A program made the position numbers and the translations under genes. 64,000 nucleotides of DNA from Herbidospora daliensis (GTDB taxonomy: Bacteria; Actinomycetota; Actinomycetes; Streptosporangiales; Streptosporangiaceae): NCBI RefSeq assembly GCF_001570585.1, contig NZ_BBXF01000005.1:806001-870000 (forward strand), in the 5' to 3' direction. This document shows, in pieces, positions 17,701 through 25,800 of this stretch; within the stretch, counting starts at the first letter, position 1; every line of letters starts with the position of its first letter. The notes beneath the pieces were generated by a model. It saw only the letters and a program-made list of their open reading frames with translations. It did not search any database and had not been told where the DNA came from.

Positions 17701-17856
17701 CAGCAGGGCCAGCAGCTGCGCCTGCTGCCGGGGCCCGGCGTCGAGTTCGGCGCCGTCGCGCCACAGGCGGAGCGGGCCGAGGATCCGCAGGCGCAGGGGA
17801 CCTCGGCCGTCGGGGTGGGCAGGCCCGGTCACGTCGCTCGGCTCCCGTCTGGACAT
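14698..17856 (-). CDS. SARP/AfsR-like regulator with BTAD and AAA ATPase domains
   Basis: Encodes 1052 aa from ATG 17856 (a GTG directly precedes it). Domain order: OmpR-type winged helix (~23-115, LRLRILGPLRLWRDGAEL), bacterial transcriptional activator domain (~120-268), AAA ATPase (~285-550) with Walker A GEPGAGKT (312-319) and a Walker B-like LLVMDDLQWID, then helical repeats to the C-terminus. There is no C-terminal LuxR helix-turn-helix. Large SARPs activate secondary metabolism clusters, with ATP hydrolysis gating DNA binding. No polyketide or NRPS cluster lies beside it; its nearest possible targets are the transporters and the WYL/VOC pair. Its 3' end overlaps the BASS gene by 46 nt. 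Confidence 0.9.
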   Translation of the reverse strand: MSRREPSDVTGPAHPDGRGPLRLRILGPLRLWRDGAELDAGPRQQAQLLALLLARAGRPITTRELIDLLWGDDAPASALNIIQKYVGALRRLLEPALPARAAGGYLHRRGDAYVFEAGPGALDLVDFRRHLVAARTDLAARSPDTALDHYVTALGLWHGHAGDGLSLEPAAAPVLTALDDEFHAACVAAAELAVAAHRPERVLRALRLAATMAPFHEPVHAALVTALGAAGRQAEALSAFQAIRDRLAEELGIDPGPALRAAQESVLTQAAPVPDAPRRAAGLVGRAEELAGLRRAVEAAYTGGSGLGVVEGEPGAGKTRLLEETAAAAARRGALVVRASCLEGDGTPSMWPWEQALTGLLDALPAPAREKWRAGELGRLIEGGGDQAGPPVTGSRAQFRLFEQAVGVIAQAAADRPVLLVMDDLQWIDPASLQMFGHVVGRLPAGAAIVCALRDRAPTPGAALSQALAAAGRLPGHHRVRLGPLGLTDVAELVRRETGHHPGAEATRDIHARTEGNPFFVRELSRLLSDRGALGDAAARPGVPATVRDVVRDRMAGLDDEVRELVHLAAVIGRDVELGLLAHAAGIGVADCLRRLEPLRALGLLECDPHDSFAWRFAHDLVRESVTETTEHWRAVRLHLSIADALERQGADDESVTERLAFHLWAARVLADPVRVVEALKRAGRRAATKLAFAAADRHLESAADLARSAGLPELELSALSLLAIAPRRQAGFGGTTFDLLERAELLARRLGREVEAAGLLFARLFGAYTFMEWDRAALVRRLHEQGEASADPVVRVYGRQAWGLHQWDVGEIGEAYRFFRANDTALLEGVVSAHSDSPIRRDVSGEWPGWLAVVTAMHGDVDAAVAVIDRWNGPDDSYAVATWAYYRSIIASTAGDPDSVIRTIDRWIAVGTGRAALQQELYIRLNWSWARALTGDDPVGVTEEAERLLAGFMEPPRWGLAHHHALIAEMWLAAGDPGRAAAALGRAEQALEAHGQRYAEGLVLLLRARLLHATGEPADAVRAAAEEARDRSAARGGHLFAGRAARFLAGL

Positions 17857-17862
17857 CACGGA

Positions 17863-17875
17863 CTCGGGTGCCGAG
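17863..17875. promoter_or_regulatory. 13-bp palindrome just upstream of the SARP start
   Basis: CTCGG-GTG-CCGAG is a perfect inverted repeat with a 3-nt centre, lying within 20 nt of the SARP start codon and between it and the WYL gene stop. It could be an autoregulatory site or an mRNA hairpin limiting translation. The evidence is positional only. Confidence 0.3.
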
Positions 17876-17880
17876 TGTAG

Positions 17881-18813
17881 TCAGGCTCGGGCGTACCGCC
17901 GCGCCAGGCGGTGGAGGTGATCGGTCAGCTCCGGCGGGTCGAGCACGGTGAAGTCGACGCCGAGGCTGCCGAGGAACGCCGCCAGGTCGCCCAGCGAGTC
18001 GCCGCCCGTCTCCAGCACGCCGTCGTCGGTGAGCACCCCGGCGGCCGGGGTGAGCAGTTCGGTCAGCCGCTCCATCGGGGCGTGCAGCCGCACCCGGGCC
18101 GTGTGGCGGTAGGCGGCCGAGCCGACCCCGCGCATGACCTGGGTGGCGGCGTCGGCCGGGGGCTCCCTCGGGACGAAGCGCGGCCCGTTCGGCGTGCGCG
18201 GGCGCACCCGGTCGACGCGGAAGGTGCGCCAGTCGGCGCGGGCGACGTCCCAGGCGAGCAGGTACCACCGGCGGCCGGTGTAGACGAGCCGGTGCGGTTC
18301 GACTTCGCGGACGCCGGGCGTGCCGTCGCGGAGCCGGTAGTCGAAGCGCAGGCGCTCGCGGTCGCGGACGGCGGCGGCGATGTGGGTCAGGGTGGCGGCG
18401 TCGACGGTCGGCCCGCGCCGGGCGACCGAGACCGTGGCCACGCCGACGGCGTCGATGCGGTGGCGCAGCCGGGAGGGCAGCAGCCGCTGGAGCTTGGTCA
18501 GCGCCCGCAGCGAGGTCTCCTCGATGCCGGTGACGGTGCCTCCGGCGGCGGCGTGCAGGCTGACGGCGACGGCCACCGCCTCCTCGTCGTCGAGCAGCAG
18601 CGGCGGCAGCGCCGCGCCCGCGCCGAGCCGGTAGCCGCCCGCCACACCCGGGGTCGACCGGATCTCGTAGCCGAGGATCCGCAGGCGCTCCACGTCGTTG
18701 CGCACGGTCCGGCCGGTCACCCCGAGCCGGGCGGCCAGCTCGGGCCCGCCCCAGTCGGGACGCGACTGGAGCAGGGACAGCAGGCGGAGCAGCCTGACGG
18801 AGGTTTCCAGCAT
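17881..18813 (-). CDS. WYL-domain (YafY/DeoR-type) transcriptional regulator
   Basis: Encodes 310 aa. The N-terminal HTH_11 winged helix (LLRLLSLLQSRPDWGGPELA, then LGVTGRTVRNDVERL) is followed by a WYL domain (VYTGRRWYLLAWDVARADWR, then FRVDRVRPR) and a WCX-like C-terminal part. WYL proteins sense nucleic acid or other ligands and act as repressors or activators. The gene diverges from the VOC/YdeI pair, and the space between contains a perfect 10-bp-arm palindrome, so it probably controls that pair and itself. Its start ATG at 18813 has a purine-rich stretch very close upstream, so the exact start is moderately certain. Confidence 0.9.
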   Translation of the reverse strand: MLETSVRLLRLLSLLQSRPDWGGPELAARLGVTGRTVRNDVERLRILGYEIRSTPGVAGGYRLGAGAALPPLLLDDEEAVAVAVSLHAAAGGTVTGIEETSLRALTKLQRLLPSRLRHRIDAVGVATVSVARRGPTVDAATLTHIAAAVRDRERLRFDYRLRDGTPGVREVEPHRLVYTGRRWYLLAWDVARADWRTFRVDRVRPRTPNGPRFVPREPPADAATQVMRGVGSAAYRHTARVRLHAPMERLTELLTPAAGVLTDDGVLETGGDSLGDLAAFLGSLGVDFTVLDPPELTDHLHRLARRYARA

Positions 18814-18824
18814 GCTCCCAGTCA

Positions 18825-18849
18825 ATCGCGGAACCGCACGTTCCGCGAT
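18825..18849. promoter_or_regulatory. Perfect inverted repeat, probable WYL regulator operator
   Basis: ATCGCGGAAC (18825-18834) and GTTCCGCGAT (18840-18849) are perfectly complementary around the 5-nt centre CGCAC. The dyad lies 12 nt from the WYL start and overlaps the region where the -35 of the divergent VOC gene would be. TACTGT at 18856-18861 may be the VOC -10. The arrangement fits autoregulation plus repression of the VOC/YdeI genes. Confidence 0.7.
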
Positions 18850-18885
18850 CGTTCCTACTGTGCGAGGAGACGAAAGGAGCGACCC

Positions 18886-19272
18886 ATGTTGCGCGGACCG
18901 GCCACCATCACGTTCTGGGCCGACGACCTGAAGGCCGCCAGGGAGTGGTACACCGAGCTCCTCGGCATCGAGCCCTACTTCGAGGTGCCGGGCTATCTGG
19001 AGTGGCGCATCGGCGACCACCAGGCGGAACTGGGCGTCGCCGACTCCCGGTACGCCCCCGGCCCCCCGGCCCGCCCCGGCGGCGCGGTGCTCCACTGGCA
19101 CGTCGACGACGTGGCGGAGACCCTCGACCGGCTGCTGAAACTGGGCGCGACCCCGCACCTCCCAATGACCGATCGGGGCGAGGGCTTCGTGACGGCGTCC
19201 GTCGCCGACCCGTTCGGCAACGTGCTGGGCGTCATGTACAACCCCCACTACCTGGAGATGCTGGCCCGATGA
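18886..19272 (+). CDS. VOC (glyoxalase/bleomycin resistance/dioxygenase) family protein
   Basis: Encodes 128 aa. ATG 18886 is preceded by AAAGGAG at a good distance. The beta-alpha-beta-beta-beta modules of the vicinal oxygen chelate fold are recognisable: ATITFWADDLKAAREWYTEL at the N-terminus and VTASVADPFGNVLGVMYNPH at the C-terminus. Members act as metal-dependent lyases, dioxygenases or drug-binding proteins; the role here is not assignable. The stop overlaps the start of the YdeI-like gene by 4 nt, so the two are co-translated and probably answer to the divergent WYL regulator. Confidence 0.88.
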   Translation: MLRGPATITFWADDLKAAREWYTELLGIEPYFEVPGYLEWRIGDHQAELGVADSRYAPGPPARPGGAVLHWHVDDVAETLDRLLKLGATPHLPMTDRGEGFVTASVADPFGNVLGVMYNPHYLEMLAR

Positions 19273-19823
19273 TGCACTTCCCCGACGCGGCGGCCTGGGA
19301 GACCTGGTTGTCGGCCAACCACACCGGCGAGGGCGTGTGGTTGCGCATCGCCAAGAAGGGCGCGCCCCTGGAGGCGATCACCATCGGCCAGGCGCTCGAC
19401 GTGGCCCTCTGCTACGGCTGGATCGACAGTCAGCGCAGGGGCCACGACGAGCACAGCTACCTCCAGCGCTTCTCCAAGCGGCGGCCCGGCAGCCCGTGGT
19501 CGCGGGTCAACGTCCGCCGCGTCGAGTCCCTCACCGAGGCCGGCCGCATGCGCCCCCCGGGCCTGGCCGAGGTGGAACGCGCCCGCGCCGACGGCCGCTG
19601 GCAGGCCGCCTACGCGGCCCAGAGCGAGTTCGCGGTACCCGCCGACCTGGAAGCGGCCCTCGACCCCGCCCAGCGAACGGCCTTCGAGTCCCTCGACCGC
19701 ACCGCCCGCTACCTGCTGGTCCTGCCCCTGCTCAAAGCCCGCACCCCGCAAACGCGGGCGGCCCGCCTGAAGAAGGCCCTGGACGCCCTCCGCGGCGACC
19801 CGCCACCCACCGTCGAGAAGTGA
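19269..19823 (+). CDS. YdeI/OmpD-associated family protein
   Basis: Encodes 184 aa. Start ATG 19269 overlaps the VOC stop (ATGA); a second ATG follows at 19272. The sequence has the family pattern WLSANHTGEGVWLRIAKKG, ALDVALCYGWIDSQRRG and RFSKRRPGSPWSRVNVRRVE, with basic C-terminal helices (KALDALRG). The biochemical role of the family is poorly defined; E. coli YdeI has been linked to stress and peptide resistance. Pairing with a VOC protein under a WYL regulator suggests a small stress-response module (inference). Confidence 0.85.
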   Translation: MMHFPDAAAWETWLSANHTGEGVWLRIAKKGAPLEAITIGQALDVALCYGWIDSQRRGHDEHSYLQRFSKRRPGSPWSRVNVRRVESLTEAGRMRPPGLAEVERARADGRWQAAYAAQSEFAVPADLEAALDPAQRTAFESLDRTARYLLVLPLLKARTPQTRAARLKKALDALRGDPPPTVEK

Positions 19824-20228
19824 GACCGTCCCACGGAGATCGTCTACTCCGGCTGGGGCGCCACTACCGTGACCGCCCCTCCGGCCGGGCAGGTCCGGTC
19901 CTGACGGGTGGCCCGAGGCGGTCGGGTGGCCGGCCGGGCGGAGCCGTAACGGAAAGAAGCCGTTGACCACGGGCGGCGGGAGAGGGAGTTCCGCTGGTTG
20001 CCAAGACGACGCCCAGTTGTTACCGGGCGTTATAAAGGGACATCAGGGACCAACGGGAGCGATGTGACCTGGTAATATGTGAGATACCACAGGTTTTGAC
20101 AGTGTTTTGTTGAGTTTTCCTGTCCCTTGTCCTGTTTTTACCGTTCCATTACCGTCCGCAGTGGCTTTTCCTCCCTCGGACGGGTTCCCTCTCCCGAGCA
20201 CCCCCGTCCCCTCCGCCCTGGAGGCGAC
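19824..20228. other. Gene-free stretch before the M14 peptidase gene
   Basis: The 405 nt hold no convincing gene. The first half is GC-rich with short inverted repeats. From about 20030 the composition turns AT-richer and contains TATAAA at 20031-20036, TAATAT at 20073-20078 and a consensus -35-like TTGACA at 20096-20101, so the peptidase promoter(s) and a long 5' leader probably lie here. GGAGG about 6 nt before ATG 20229 is the ribosome site. An 18-nt segment at 19936-19953 recurs exactly at 62450-62467. Confidence 0.5.
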
Positions 20229-23024
20229 ATGCGGTTTCGCGCGATCATGCGCAGAAGATCCCCCTACGTCGCGGCACTGGGCGCCGCGACGCTGGTGGCG
20301 GCCGGTCTCACCCTGACGCCGACCGCCTCGGCGCAGTCGGCCGCGGCCGACTGCTCCACCGACCCCGCCGCCCACATCGCGTCGGTCCCGAGCCCTCAGC
20401 AGTTCTTCGGCTTCCCGCTGGGCACCGGCCAGACCCGGATCCTGACCAGCCAGGAGCTCATCGACTACACCCACGCCGTCGGCGCCGCCTCCGACCGCGT
20501 GAAGCTCGGCGTCATGACGAACAGCGTCCTGGGCACCGAGATGCCCTACGCGATCGTCTCGGACGCGGCCAACGTGACGGACGCGCGGCTGAAGAAGATC
20601 GCGGACGACATCCTGTCGCTGCGGGACCCGCGCACCCAGACCGACGCCAAGGCCGCCAAGATCGCGCAGGACATCCCCGCGATCGTGTACGTCGCCGGCA
20701 ACGTGCACGGCGGCGAGAAGAGCGGCGCGGACGCCTCGCTGCAGACGCTCTACGAGCTCGCCTCGGGCCTGTCGTGCGACGTGAAGAACCGCAACGACAA
20801 CCTGCTCACGATCATCGTGCCGACGCAGAACCCCGACGGCCGCGACGCCAGCCGCCGGCAGAACGAGTACGGCTTCGACCTCAACCGTGACTGGTTCGCG
20901 CGCACCCAGAAGGAGACCGACGCCAAGCTGGAGCTGCTGCGCCGGTACCCGCCGCAGGTCTTCATCGACGCTCACGAGATGGGCGGGCGGCAGTACTTCT
21001 TCCCGCCGAACGCCGACCCGATCCACCACGAGATCGCCGACCAGCCGGTCGACTGGATCAACCGCATCGGCGAGGCCAACAAGGCCGGCTTCGGCTTCAA
21101 CGGCGCCTGCGGCGGCTCGGTGACCGTCGAGTGCTACTTCAACTACGCCACGTACGACATGTTCTACATGGGCTACGGCGACACCGTCCCGGCCACCGGC
21201 TTCGGCGCCGCGGGCATGACGTTCGAGAAGGGCTCCTCCTCGGCCGTCCCCGACCGCGTGCAGCAGCAGTTCAACACCCAGTGGGCGACCACGGGCTGGG
21301 CCGCCGCCAACAAGCACGAGATCCTCGGCAGCTACTGGGACATCTGGAAGACCGCGCTCGCCGAGGGCGAGCAGGGCGTGCTGGAGCCGAACGAGGTCGT
21401 GCAGCCGACCAACACGGTCCAGTTCCCGGTCCCGGACGTCAAGATCCGCTCGTACTTCCTGCTGAACGACCGCCAGCTCGGCGACGTGCGCAAGCTGGTC
21501 GAGCGCCTGCGCCAGATGGACGTCGAGGTCTACCGCCTCACCAAGCCGCTCACCGTGCCCAACGCCAAGATCTTCGGCGGCCGGTCGGAGGCGGACAAGG
21601 TGATTCCGGAGGGCTCGTACTACATCCCGATGGCCCAGCCGCAGAAGCACTGGATCCAGGCGACGCTCGGCGAGGACCCGTACGTGCCGTTCCCGTACTT
21701 CTACGACGTCTCCTCCTGGAGCAACCCGCTCCTGGCGGGCGTCGACACGGTCTACAGCGGCGACGTCGTGTCGCCCCAGGCCGAGCTGGTCCGCAAGATG
21801 GAGGGCGGCGTCGCCCAGGGCGCGTCCAAGAAGGGCTCGTTCTCCTACCCGCTCGACTCCTCCTCGGCCTCCGAGCTGACCTTCAAGCTCCTCGGCCAGG
21901 GCGTCGCGCTCAAGCGTGACCTCTCCACCGGCGTCGTCTCCTTCTCGCCGGGCGAGATCGGCCGCGCCGACCTCGACGCGCTCGCCACCTCCCTCGGCGT
22001 GACCGTCACCGGCAGCGGCGCGGCCCCCTCGGGCACCCCGCTGAAGACCCCCGACGTCGGCCTCTACAACGGCACGGGCGTCAGCACCACCTCCGGCTCC
22101 TACGGCGAGGCCCGCTTCGTCCTGGGCGCCAAGTGGGGCCTGACCCTCAAGCCGGTCACCACCGCCGACGTCAACAACAACACCGCCGCCTTCACCGAGC
22201 GCGGCGTCCTGCTGATGCCCGACGGCAGCAACTCCACCGGCGGCCTCACCGCCCAGGGCCAGGCCAACCTCAAGGCGTGGGTGGCGAACGGCGGCACCTA
22301 CATCGGCCTGCGCAACCAGGGCACCCGCGTCGCTCGCGCGGCCGGTCTGACCAGCACCACCGAGAAGACCAAGCCGACCGGCTACCAGGTCATCGGCTCG
22401 CACTTCCGCGTCGACACCGCGACGTCGGACGCCGTCGCCCTGGGCCGCCCGGCCGAGGACTTCCAGTTCAACAACGGCGACCCGATCCTCAACCCGTCGA
22501 CCACCGGGACCAACGTCCTGACCTACCCGGCCGACGGCACCTGGTGGGTGAACGGCACCACCAACGGCGCCGACGCCCTCAAGGGCACCGTCGCGCTGAC
22601 CAACGAGCCGACGGGCGCCGGGCACGCGGTGCTGTTCGCGTACAACCCGCTGTTCCGGGCGTACAACGAGAACGGCATCCACCTGGTCGCCAACGCGCTG
22701 CTGATGCCGGAGGGCGCCGCCTCCCCGGCCGTCCAGAAGCGCGCCCTGGCCCGCACCACCGCCCCCGCCCCGGCGGAGGAGACCCCGCTCATCGGCGGCG
22801 AGTGGCGTCCGTTCCAGATCCAGGTGGCCGACGCCGACCTCGCCCGCACCCAGGCCGTGGTCGCGAAGTACACCGGCACCGCGACGGTCGCCAGCGCGGC
22901 CGGGTCGTCCTACCTGACGATCCCGAACCCGGAGGGCCTCGACATCCACGAGCACCCCTTCCTGCGTGACCTGGTCAACGAGCTGAACGTGGCGGGCATC
23001 CCGCTCCGCTCGGTCGTCGGCTGA
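20229..23024 (+). CDS. Secreted M14 family zinc carboxypeptidase
   Basis: Encodes 931 aa. ATG 20229 follows GGAGG and starts a Sec signal peptide (basic MRFRAIMRRR, hydrophobic core to ~30, likely cleavage after ASA at 35). The M14 zinc site is present: NVHGGEKSG (His160, Glu163) and IDAHEMGG (His249). NPDGR and DLNRDW (~200-222) hold substrate-binding residues, and the catalytic Glu is probably Glu333 (GMTFEKG). About 250 residues after the catalytic domain resemble a class I glutamine-amidotransferase-like fold (ERGVLLMPDGSN, LKAWVANGGTYIGLRNQGTR). It likely digests extracellular peptides. The protein ends at a strong terminator. Confidence 0.92.
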   Translation: MRFRAIMRRRSPYVAALGAATLVAAGLTLTPTASAQSAAADCSTDPAAHIASVPSPQQFFGFPLGTGQTRILTSQELIDYTHAVGAASDRVKLGVMTNSVLGTEMPYAIVSDAANVTDARLKKIADDILSLRDPRTQTDAKAAKIAQDIPAIVYVAGNVHGGEKSGADASLQTLYELASGLSCDVKNRNDNLLTIIVPTQNPDGRDASRRQNEYGFDLNRDWFARTQKETDAKLELLRRYPPQVFIDAHEMGGRQYFFPPNADPIHHEIADQPVDWINRIGEANKAGFGFNGACGGSVTVECYFNYATYDMFYMGYGDTVPATGFGAAGMTFEKGSSSAVPDRVQQQFNTQWATTGWAAANKHEILGSYWDIWKTALAEGEQGVLEPNEVVQPTNTVQFPVPDVKIRSYFLLNDRQLGDVRKLVERLRQMDVEVYRLTKPLTVPNAKIFGGRSEADKVIPEGSYYIPMAQPQKHWIQATLGEDPYVPFPYFYDVSSWSNPLLAGVDTVYSGDVVSPQAELVRKMEGGVAQGASKKGSFSYPLDSSSASELTFKLLGQGVALKRDLSTGVVSFSPGEIGRADLDALATSLGVTVTGSGAAPSGTPLKTPDVGLYNGTGVSTTSGSYGEARFVLGAKWGLTLKPVTTADVNNNTAAFTERGVLLMPDGSNSTGGLTAQGQANLKAWVANGGTYIGLRNQGTRVARAAGLTSTTEKTKPTGYQVIGSHFRVDTATSDAVALGRPAEDFQFNNGDPILNPSTTGTNVLTYPADGTWWVNGTTNGADALKGTVALTNEPTGAGHAVLFAYNPLFRAYNENGIHLVANALLMPEGAASPAVQKRALARTTAPAPAEETPLIGGEWRPFQIQVADADLARTQAVVAKYTGTATVASAAGSSYLTIPNPEGLDIHEHPFLRDLVNELNVAGIPLRSVVG

Positions 23025-23038
23025 CCCTTCTGAGAAAG

Positions 23039-23072
23039 AGCCCGGCCCGGGTGCCACCCCGGCCGGGCTTTT
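23039..23072 (+). terminator. Intrinsic terminator of the M14 peptidase gene
   Basis: A GC-rich hairpin starts 15 nt after the stop: arms 23039-23053 and 23055-23069 pair with one mismatch. The outer nine base pairs AGCCCGGCC/GGCCGGGCT are perfect, and a short T run follows (23069-23072). Confidence 0.85.
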
Positions 23073-23120
23073 CCCATTTCCTGTACGTCGCCTACCGGAT
23101 CCCCACGATCACCCAGGGTT

Positions 23121-23471
23121 ATGGTCGGCAACATGATCCGTTACGCCGCCCTCGCCGGCCTGCTCGCCCTCGCCTCCCTGACCGCCGCCGCGCCCGCCGC
23201 CCAGGCGACGCCCGGCGACATCTGCATGTTCAGCGGCCGTGACTACAAGGGCTCGTCGTGGTGCTGGAACCCGGGCAACGGCTACGTCGACATGCCCCCG
23301 GCGCTGCACGACAACGTGGGCTCCTTCCGGGCCATGTCCGACGGCTGCTTCATCAACTGGATCGAGGTGCCGTCGAAGAAGGAGACCCGGGTGGTCCGCA
23401 GCGGCGACTTCCGCAAGGTGTACGACGACGACTTCGGCGGCAAGGTCGACGCCGTCGCCCCCAAGTGTTAG
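23121..23471 (+). CDS. Small secreted peptidase inhibitor I36-like protein
   Basis: Encodes 116 aa from ATG 23121; ATG 23133 (MIRYAALAGL) is an equally plausible start and neither has a good ribosome site. The N-terminal signal peptide likely ends after AAPAAQA. The mature part of ~85 residues has four cysteines (DICMFSG, SSWCWNPG, DGCFINW and terminal PKC) and a beta-rich pattern like the I36 inhibitor (SMI) and beta/gamma-crystallin-type folds. It follows the secreted peptidase, so a role in restraining extracellular proteolysis is possible but unproven. Confidence 0.75.
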   Translation: MVGNMIRYAALAGLLALASLTAAAPAAQATPGDICMFSGRDYKGSSWCWNPGNGYVDMPPALHDNVGSFRAMSDGCFINWIEVPSKKETRVVRSGDFRKVYDDDFGGKVDAVAPKC

Positions 23472-23584
23472 TTCACCTGTCCTTCTCACACCGTTCGCCG
23501 GGACGTCTCCGGTGACGAAACAGGGCGTTCGGCGCCGGGACGGCGAGTGGAACGGGGGCCCTCACACCGGGCATACTCACGCTC

Positions 23585-24385
23585 GTGCAGCGACGGTTCG
23601 CCTTCCTCGACCATCCCGGGCCGCTGGCCTTCGCCCACCGGGGCGGGGCCGCCGAGGGACGCGAGAACACGATGGCCGCCTTCGAGAAGGCCGTCGCCAT
23701 GGGCTACTCCTACCTGGAGACCGACGTCCACGCGACCGCCGACGGGGTGCTCGTCGCCTTCCACGACCACACCCTCGACCGGGTCACCGACCGGCGCGGG
23801 CGCATCTCCCGGCTGCCCTACCGCGAGGTCGCGCGGGCCCGCATCGGCGGCGTCGACGAGATCCCGCTGCTGGAGGACCTGCTCGGCGCCTGGCCCGACG
23901 TGCGGGTCAACATCGACGTGAAGGAGTCGCCGGCGATCGTGCCGCTGGCGCGGGTGCTGCGGCGGACCGGCGCCTCCGGGCGGGTGTGCCTGACCTCCTT
24001 CTCCGACATGCGCCTGGCGCAGGCCCGGCGGGCCTGCGGGCCCGAGGTGTGCTCGGCGATGGGGCCGAGGGCGATCGCGGCGCTGCGCACCGCCTCGGCC
24101 CGCGGCGGCCACGGCCGACTGCTGGCGGGGCTGGCCCGCTCGGGCGTCCCGTGCGCGCAGGTGCCCGTCGGCTGGCGCGGGCTGCGCGTGGTCACCCCGG
24201 CGTTCGTGCGCGCCGCCCACGAGATCGGCGTGCAGGTCCACGTGTGGACCATCGACGACCGGCCGACCATGGAACGCCTGCTCGACCTCGGGGTCGACGG
24301 GATCATGACCGACAACATCACCGGGCTGCGCGAGGTGCTCACCGAACGCGGCCAGTGGAGTCCCCGCCCACCTGAGAGCGAGTAG
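23585..24385 (+). CDS. Glycerophosphodiester phosphodiesterase family protein
   Basis: Encodes 266 aa from GTG 23585. CATACT at 23572-23577 ends 7 nt before the start and could be the -10 of a leaderless transcript. GDPD active-site features are clear: FAHRGGAAEGRENTMAAF, ETDVHATADGVLVAFHDHTL with the metal-binding Glu/Asp and catalytic His, and the barrel end DLGVDGIMTDNI. There is no signal peptide, so it acts in the cytoplasm, releasing glycerol 3-phosphate from glycerophosphodiesters. The next gene starts 2 nt after its stop, forming a two-gene operon with an MFS transporter. Confidence 0.92.
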   Translation: MQRRFAFLDHPGPLAFAHRGGAAEGRENTMAAFEKAVAMGYSYLETDVHATADGVLVAFHDHTLDRVTDRRGRISRLPYREVARARIGGVDEIPLLEDLLGAWPDVRVNIDVKESPAIVPLARVLRRTGASGRVCLTSFSDMRLAQARRACGPEVCSAMGPRAIAALRTASARGGHGRLLAGLARSGVPCAQVPVGWRGLRVVTPAFVRAAHEIGVQVHVWTIDDRPTMERLLDLGVDGIMTDNITGLREVLTERGQWSPRPPESE

Positions 24386-24387
24386 GT

Positions 24388-25746
24388 ATGGCTTCCCCCC
24401 AGGTCATCGACGAGAGCCCGCAGGCCAGAACCCGCGAGCAAAAAGGCTGGTACTGGTACGACTGGGCCAACTCGGCCTTCCCGACCACGGTCATGACCGT
24501 GTTCCTCGGCCCCTACCTCACCGACGTGGCCGAGACCGCCGCCAACGGGGCGCCGTTCGTCGACGTCATCGGCTTCGACGTCCGGCCGAGCGCCTACTAC
24601 TCCTTCGTGGTCGGCGTGGCGGCGGTCTGCCAGATCGTGGTGATGCTGATCGCCGGGGCGGTGGCCGACCACACCGGCCGCAAGAAGGAGATCCTCGGGT
24701 TCTTCGCCTACCTGGGGTCGGCGGCCACGCTGGCGATGTGGTTCGTCTCCGACGGCGCCTACCTGCTGGGCGGGATCCTGTTCATCGTCGGCCAGACCAG
24801 CTTCGCGGCGGCCATGGTGGTCTACAACTCGTTCCTGCCGCAGATCTCCACCCCCGAGGAACGCGACACCGTCTCGGCCCGCGGCTGGGGGTTCGGCTAC
24901 CTGGGCGGCGGCCTGCTGCTGGTGGTCAACCTGGCCCTGTTCCTGAACGCCGAGGCCCTGGGCATCGAGACGGGCACGGCCGTCAGGCTCGCGCTGGCCT
25001 CGGCCGGCCTGTGGTGGGGCGCGTTCACCATCATCCCGCTGCTGCGGCTGCGCAACCGCCGCGGCGACGCGGCGGCCGGCGAGGGCGCCGTGAAGGCCGT
25101 CGGGGTCAGCATCAGGCAACTCGGCCTGACCATCCGCGACCTGGTCACCCGCTACCCGCTGACGCTGGTCTTCCTGCTGGCCTACCTGGCGTACAACGAC
25201 GGCGTCCAGACCGTCATCTCGTTCTCGGCCACCTACGCCGACAAGGAACTCCAGCTCGACGACACCACCCGCATCGGCGCGATCCTCATGGTCCAGTTCG
25301 TGGCCTTCTTCGGCGCGATCCTGCTGGGCCGGGTGGCGGTCAAAATCGGCACCCGCAAGACCGTGTTGTGGTCGCTGGTCGGCTGGACGGGCGTCGTCGC
25401 GGCCGCCTACTTCGTGCCGCCCAAGCAGCCGTTGCTCTTCTTCGCCCTCGGGTTCGCCATCGCGATCGTGATGGGGGGAACACAAGCCCTGTCGCGGTCG
25501 TTGTTCTCCCACGTGATCCCAAAGGGGCGGGAAGCAGAATATTTCAGCCTTTACGAGATCAGTGACAAGGGTGCGACACTCATCGGATCCTTCACCCTGG
25601 GCCTGGCCCTGCAGCTGACCGACAGCTACCGGTTCGGCATCGTCTCGCTGGTGATCTTCTTCGTCATCGGCGGCGTGCTCCTCGCGACCGTGAACCTGCC
25701 GAAGGCGATCAGGGCCGCGGGCAACGACGTGCCAGAACGGATTTGA
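24388..25746 (+). CDS. UMF1-family MFS transporter
   Basis: Encodes 452 aa with about 12 membrane segments. The N-terminus GWYWYDWANSAFPTTVMTVF is the hallmark of the UMF1 (Atg22-related) group, and ADHTGRKKEILGFFAYLGS is the MFS loop 2-3 motif. QALSRSLFSHVIPKGREAEY follows in the second half. Adjacent to the GDPD gene (2-nt gap), it may move a lipid-derived small molecule, but UMF1 substrates are largely unknown. Confidence 0.9.
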   Translation: MASPQVIDESPQARTREQKGWYWYDWANSAFPTTVMTVFLGPYLTDVAETAANGAPFVDVIGFDVRPSAYYSFVVGVAAVCQIVVMLIAGAVADHTGRKKEILGFFAYLGSAATLAMWFVSDGAYLLGGILFIVGQTSFAAAMVVYNSFLPQISTPEERDTVSARGWGFGYLGGGLLLVVNLALFLNAEALGIETGTAVRLALASAGLWWGAFTIIPLLRLRNRRGDAAAGEGAVKAVGVSIRQLGLTIRDLVTRYPLTLVFLLAYLAYNDGVQTVISFSATYADKELQLDDTTRIGAILMVQFVAFFGAILLGRVAVKIGTRKTVLWSLVGWTGVVAAAYFVPPKQPLLFFALGFAIAIVMGGTQALSRSLFSHVIPKGREAEYFSLYEISDKGATLIGSFTLGLALQLTDSYRFGIVSLVIFFVIGGVLLATVNLPKAIRAAGNDVPERI

Positions 25747-25800
25747 CGGCGAATCGGTTCACGAGCGCCGGAAAAAGCGCGATTGGATCACGTCTTGGGT

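Noticed and set aside
13981-17880. 1299-codon open frame antisense to the SARP gene
   Set aside because: Composition is Arg/Gly/Pro-rich without domains, while the opposite strand encodes a complete SARP with Walker A and winged helix.
20043-23057. Long open frame (~1000 codons) antisense to the M14 peptidase gene
   Set aside because: It has no recognisable motif, is rich in Val/Gly/Arg/Asp runs and mirrors the GC-rich codon pattern of the peptidase, which has clear family motifs, a signal peptide and a terminator.
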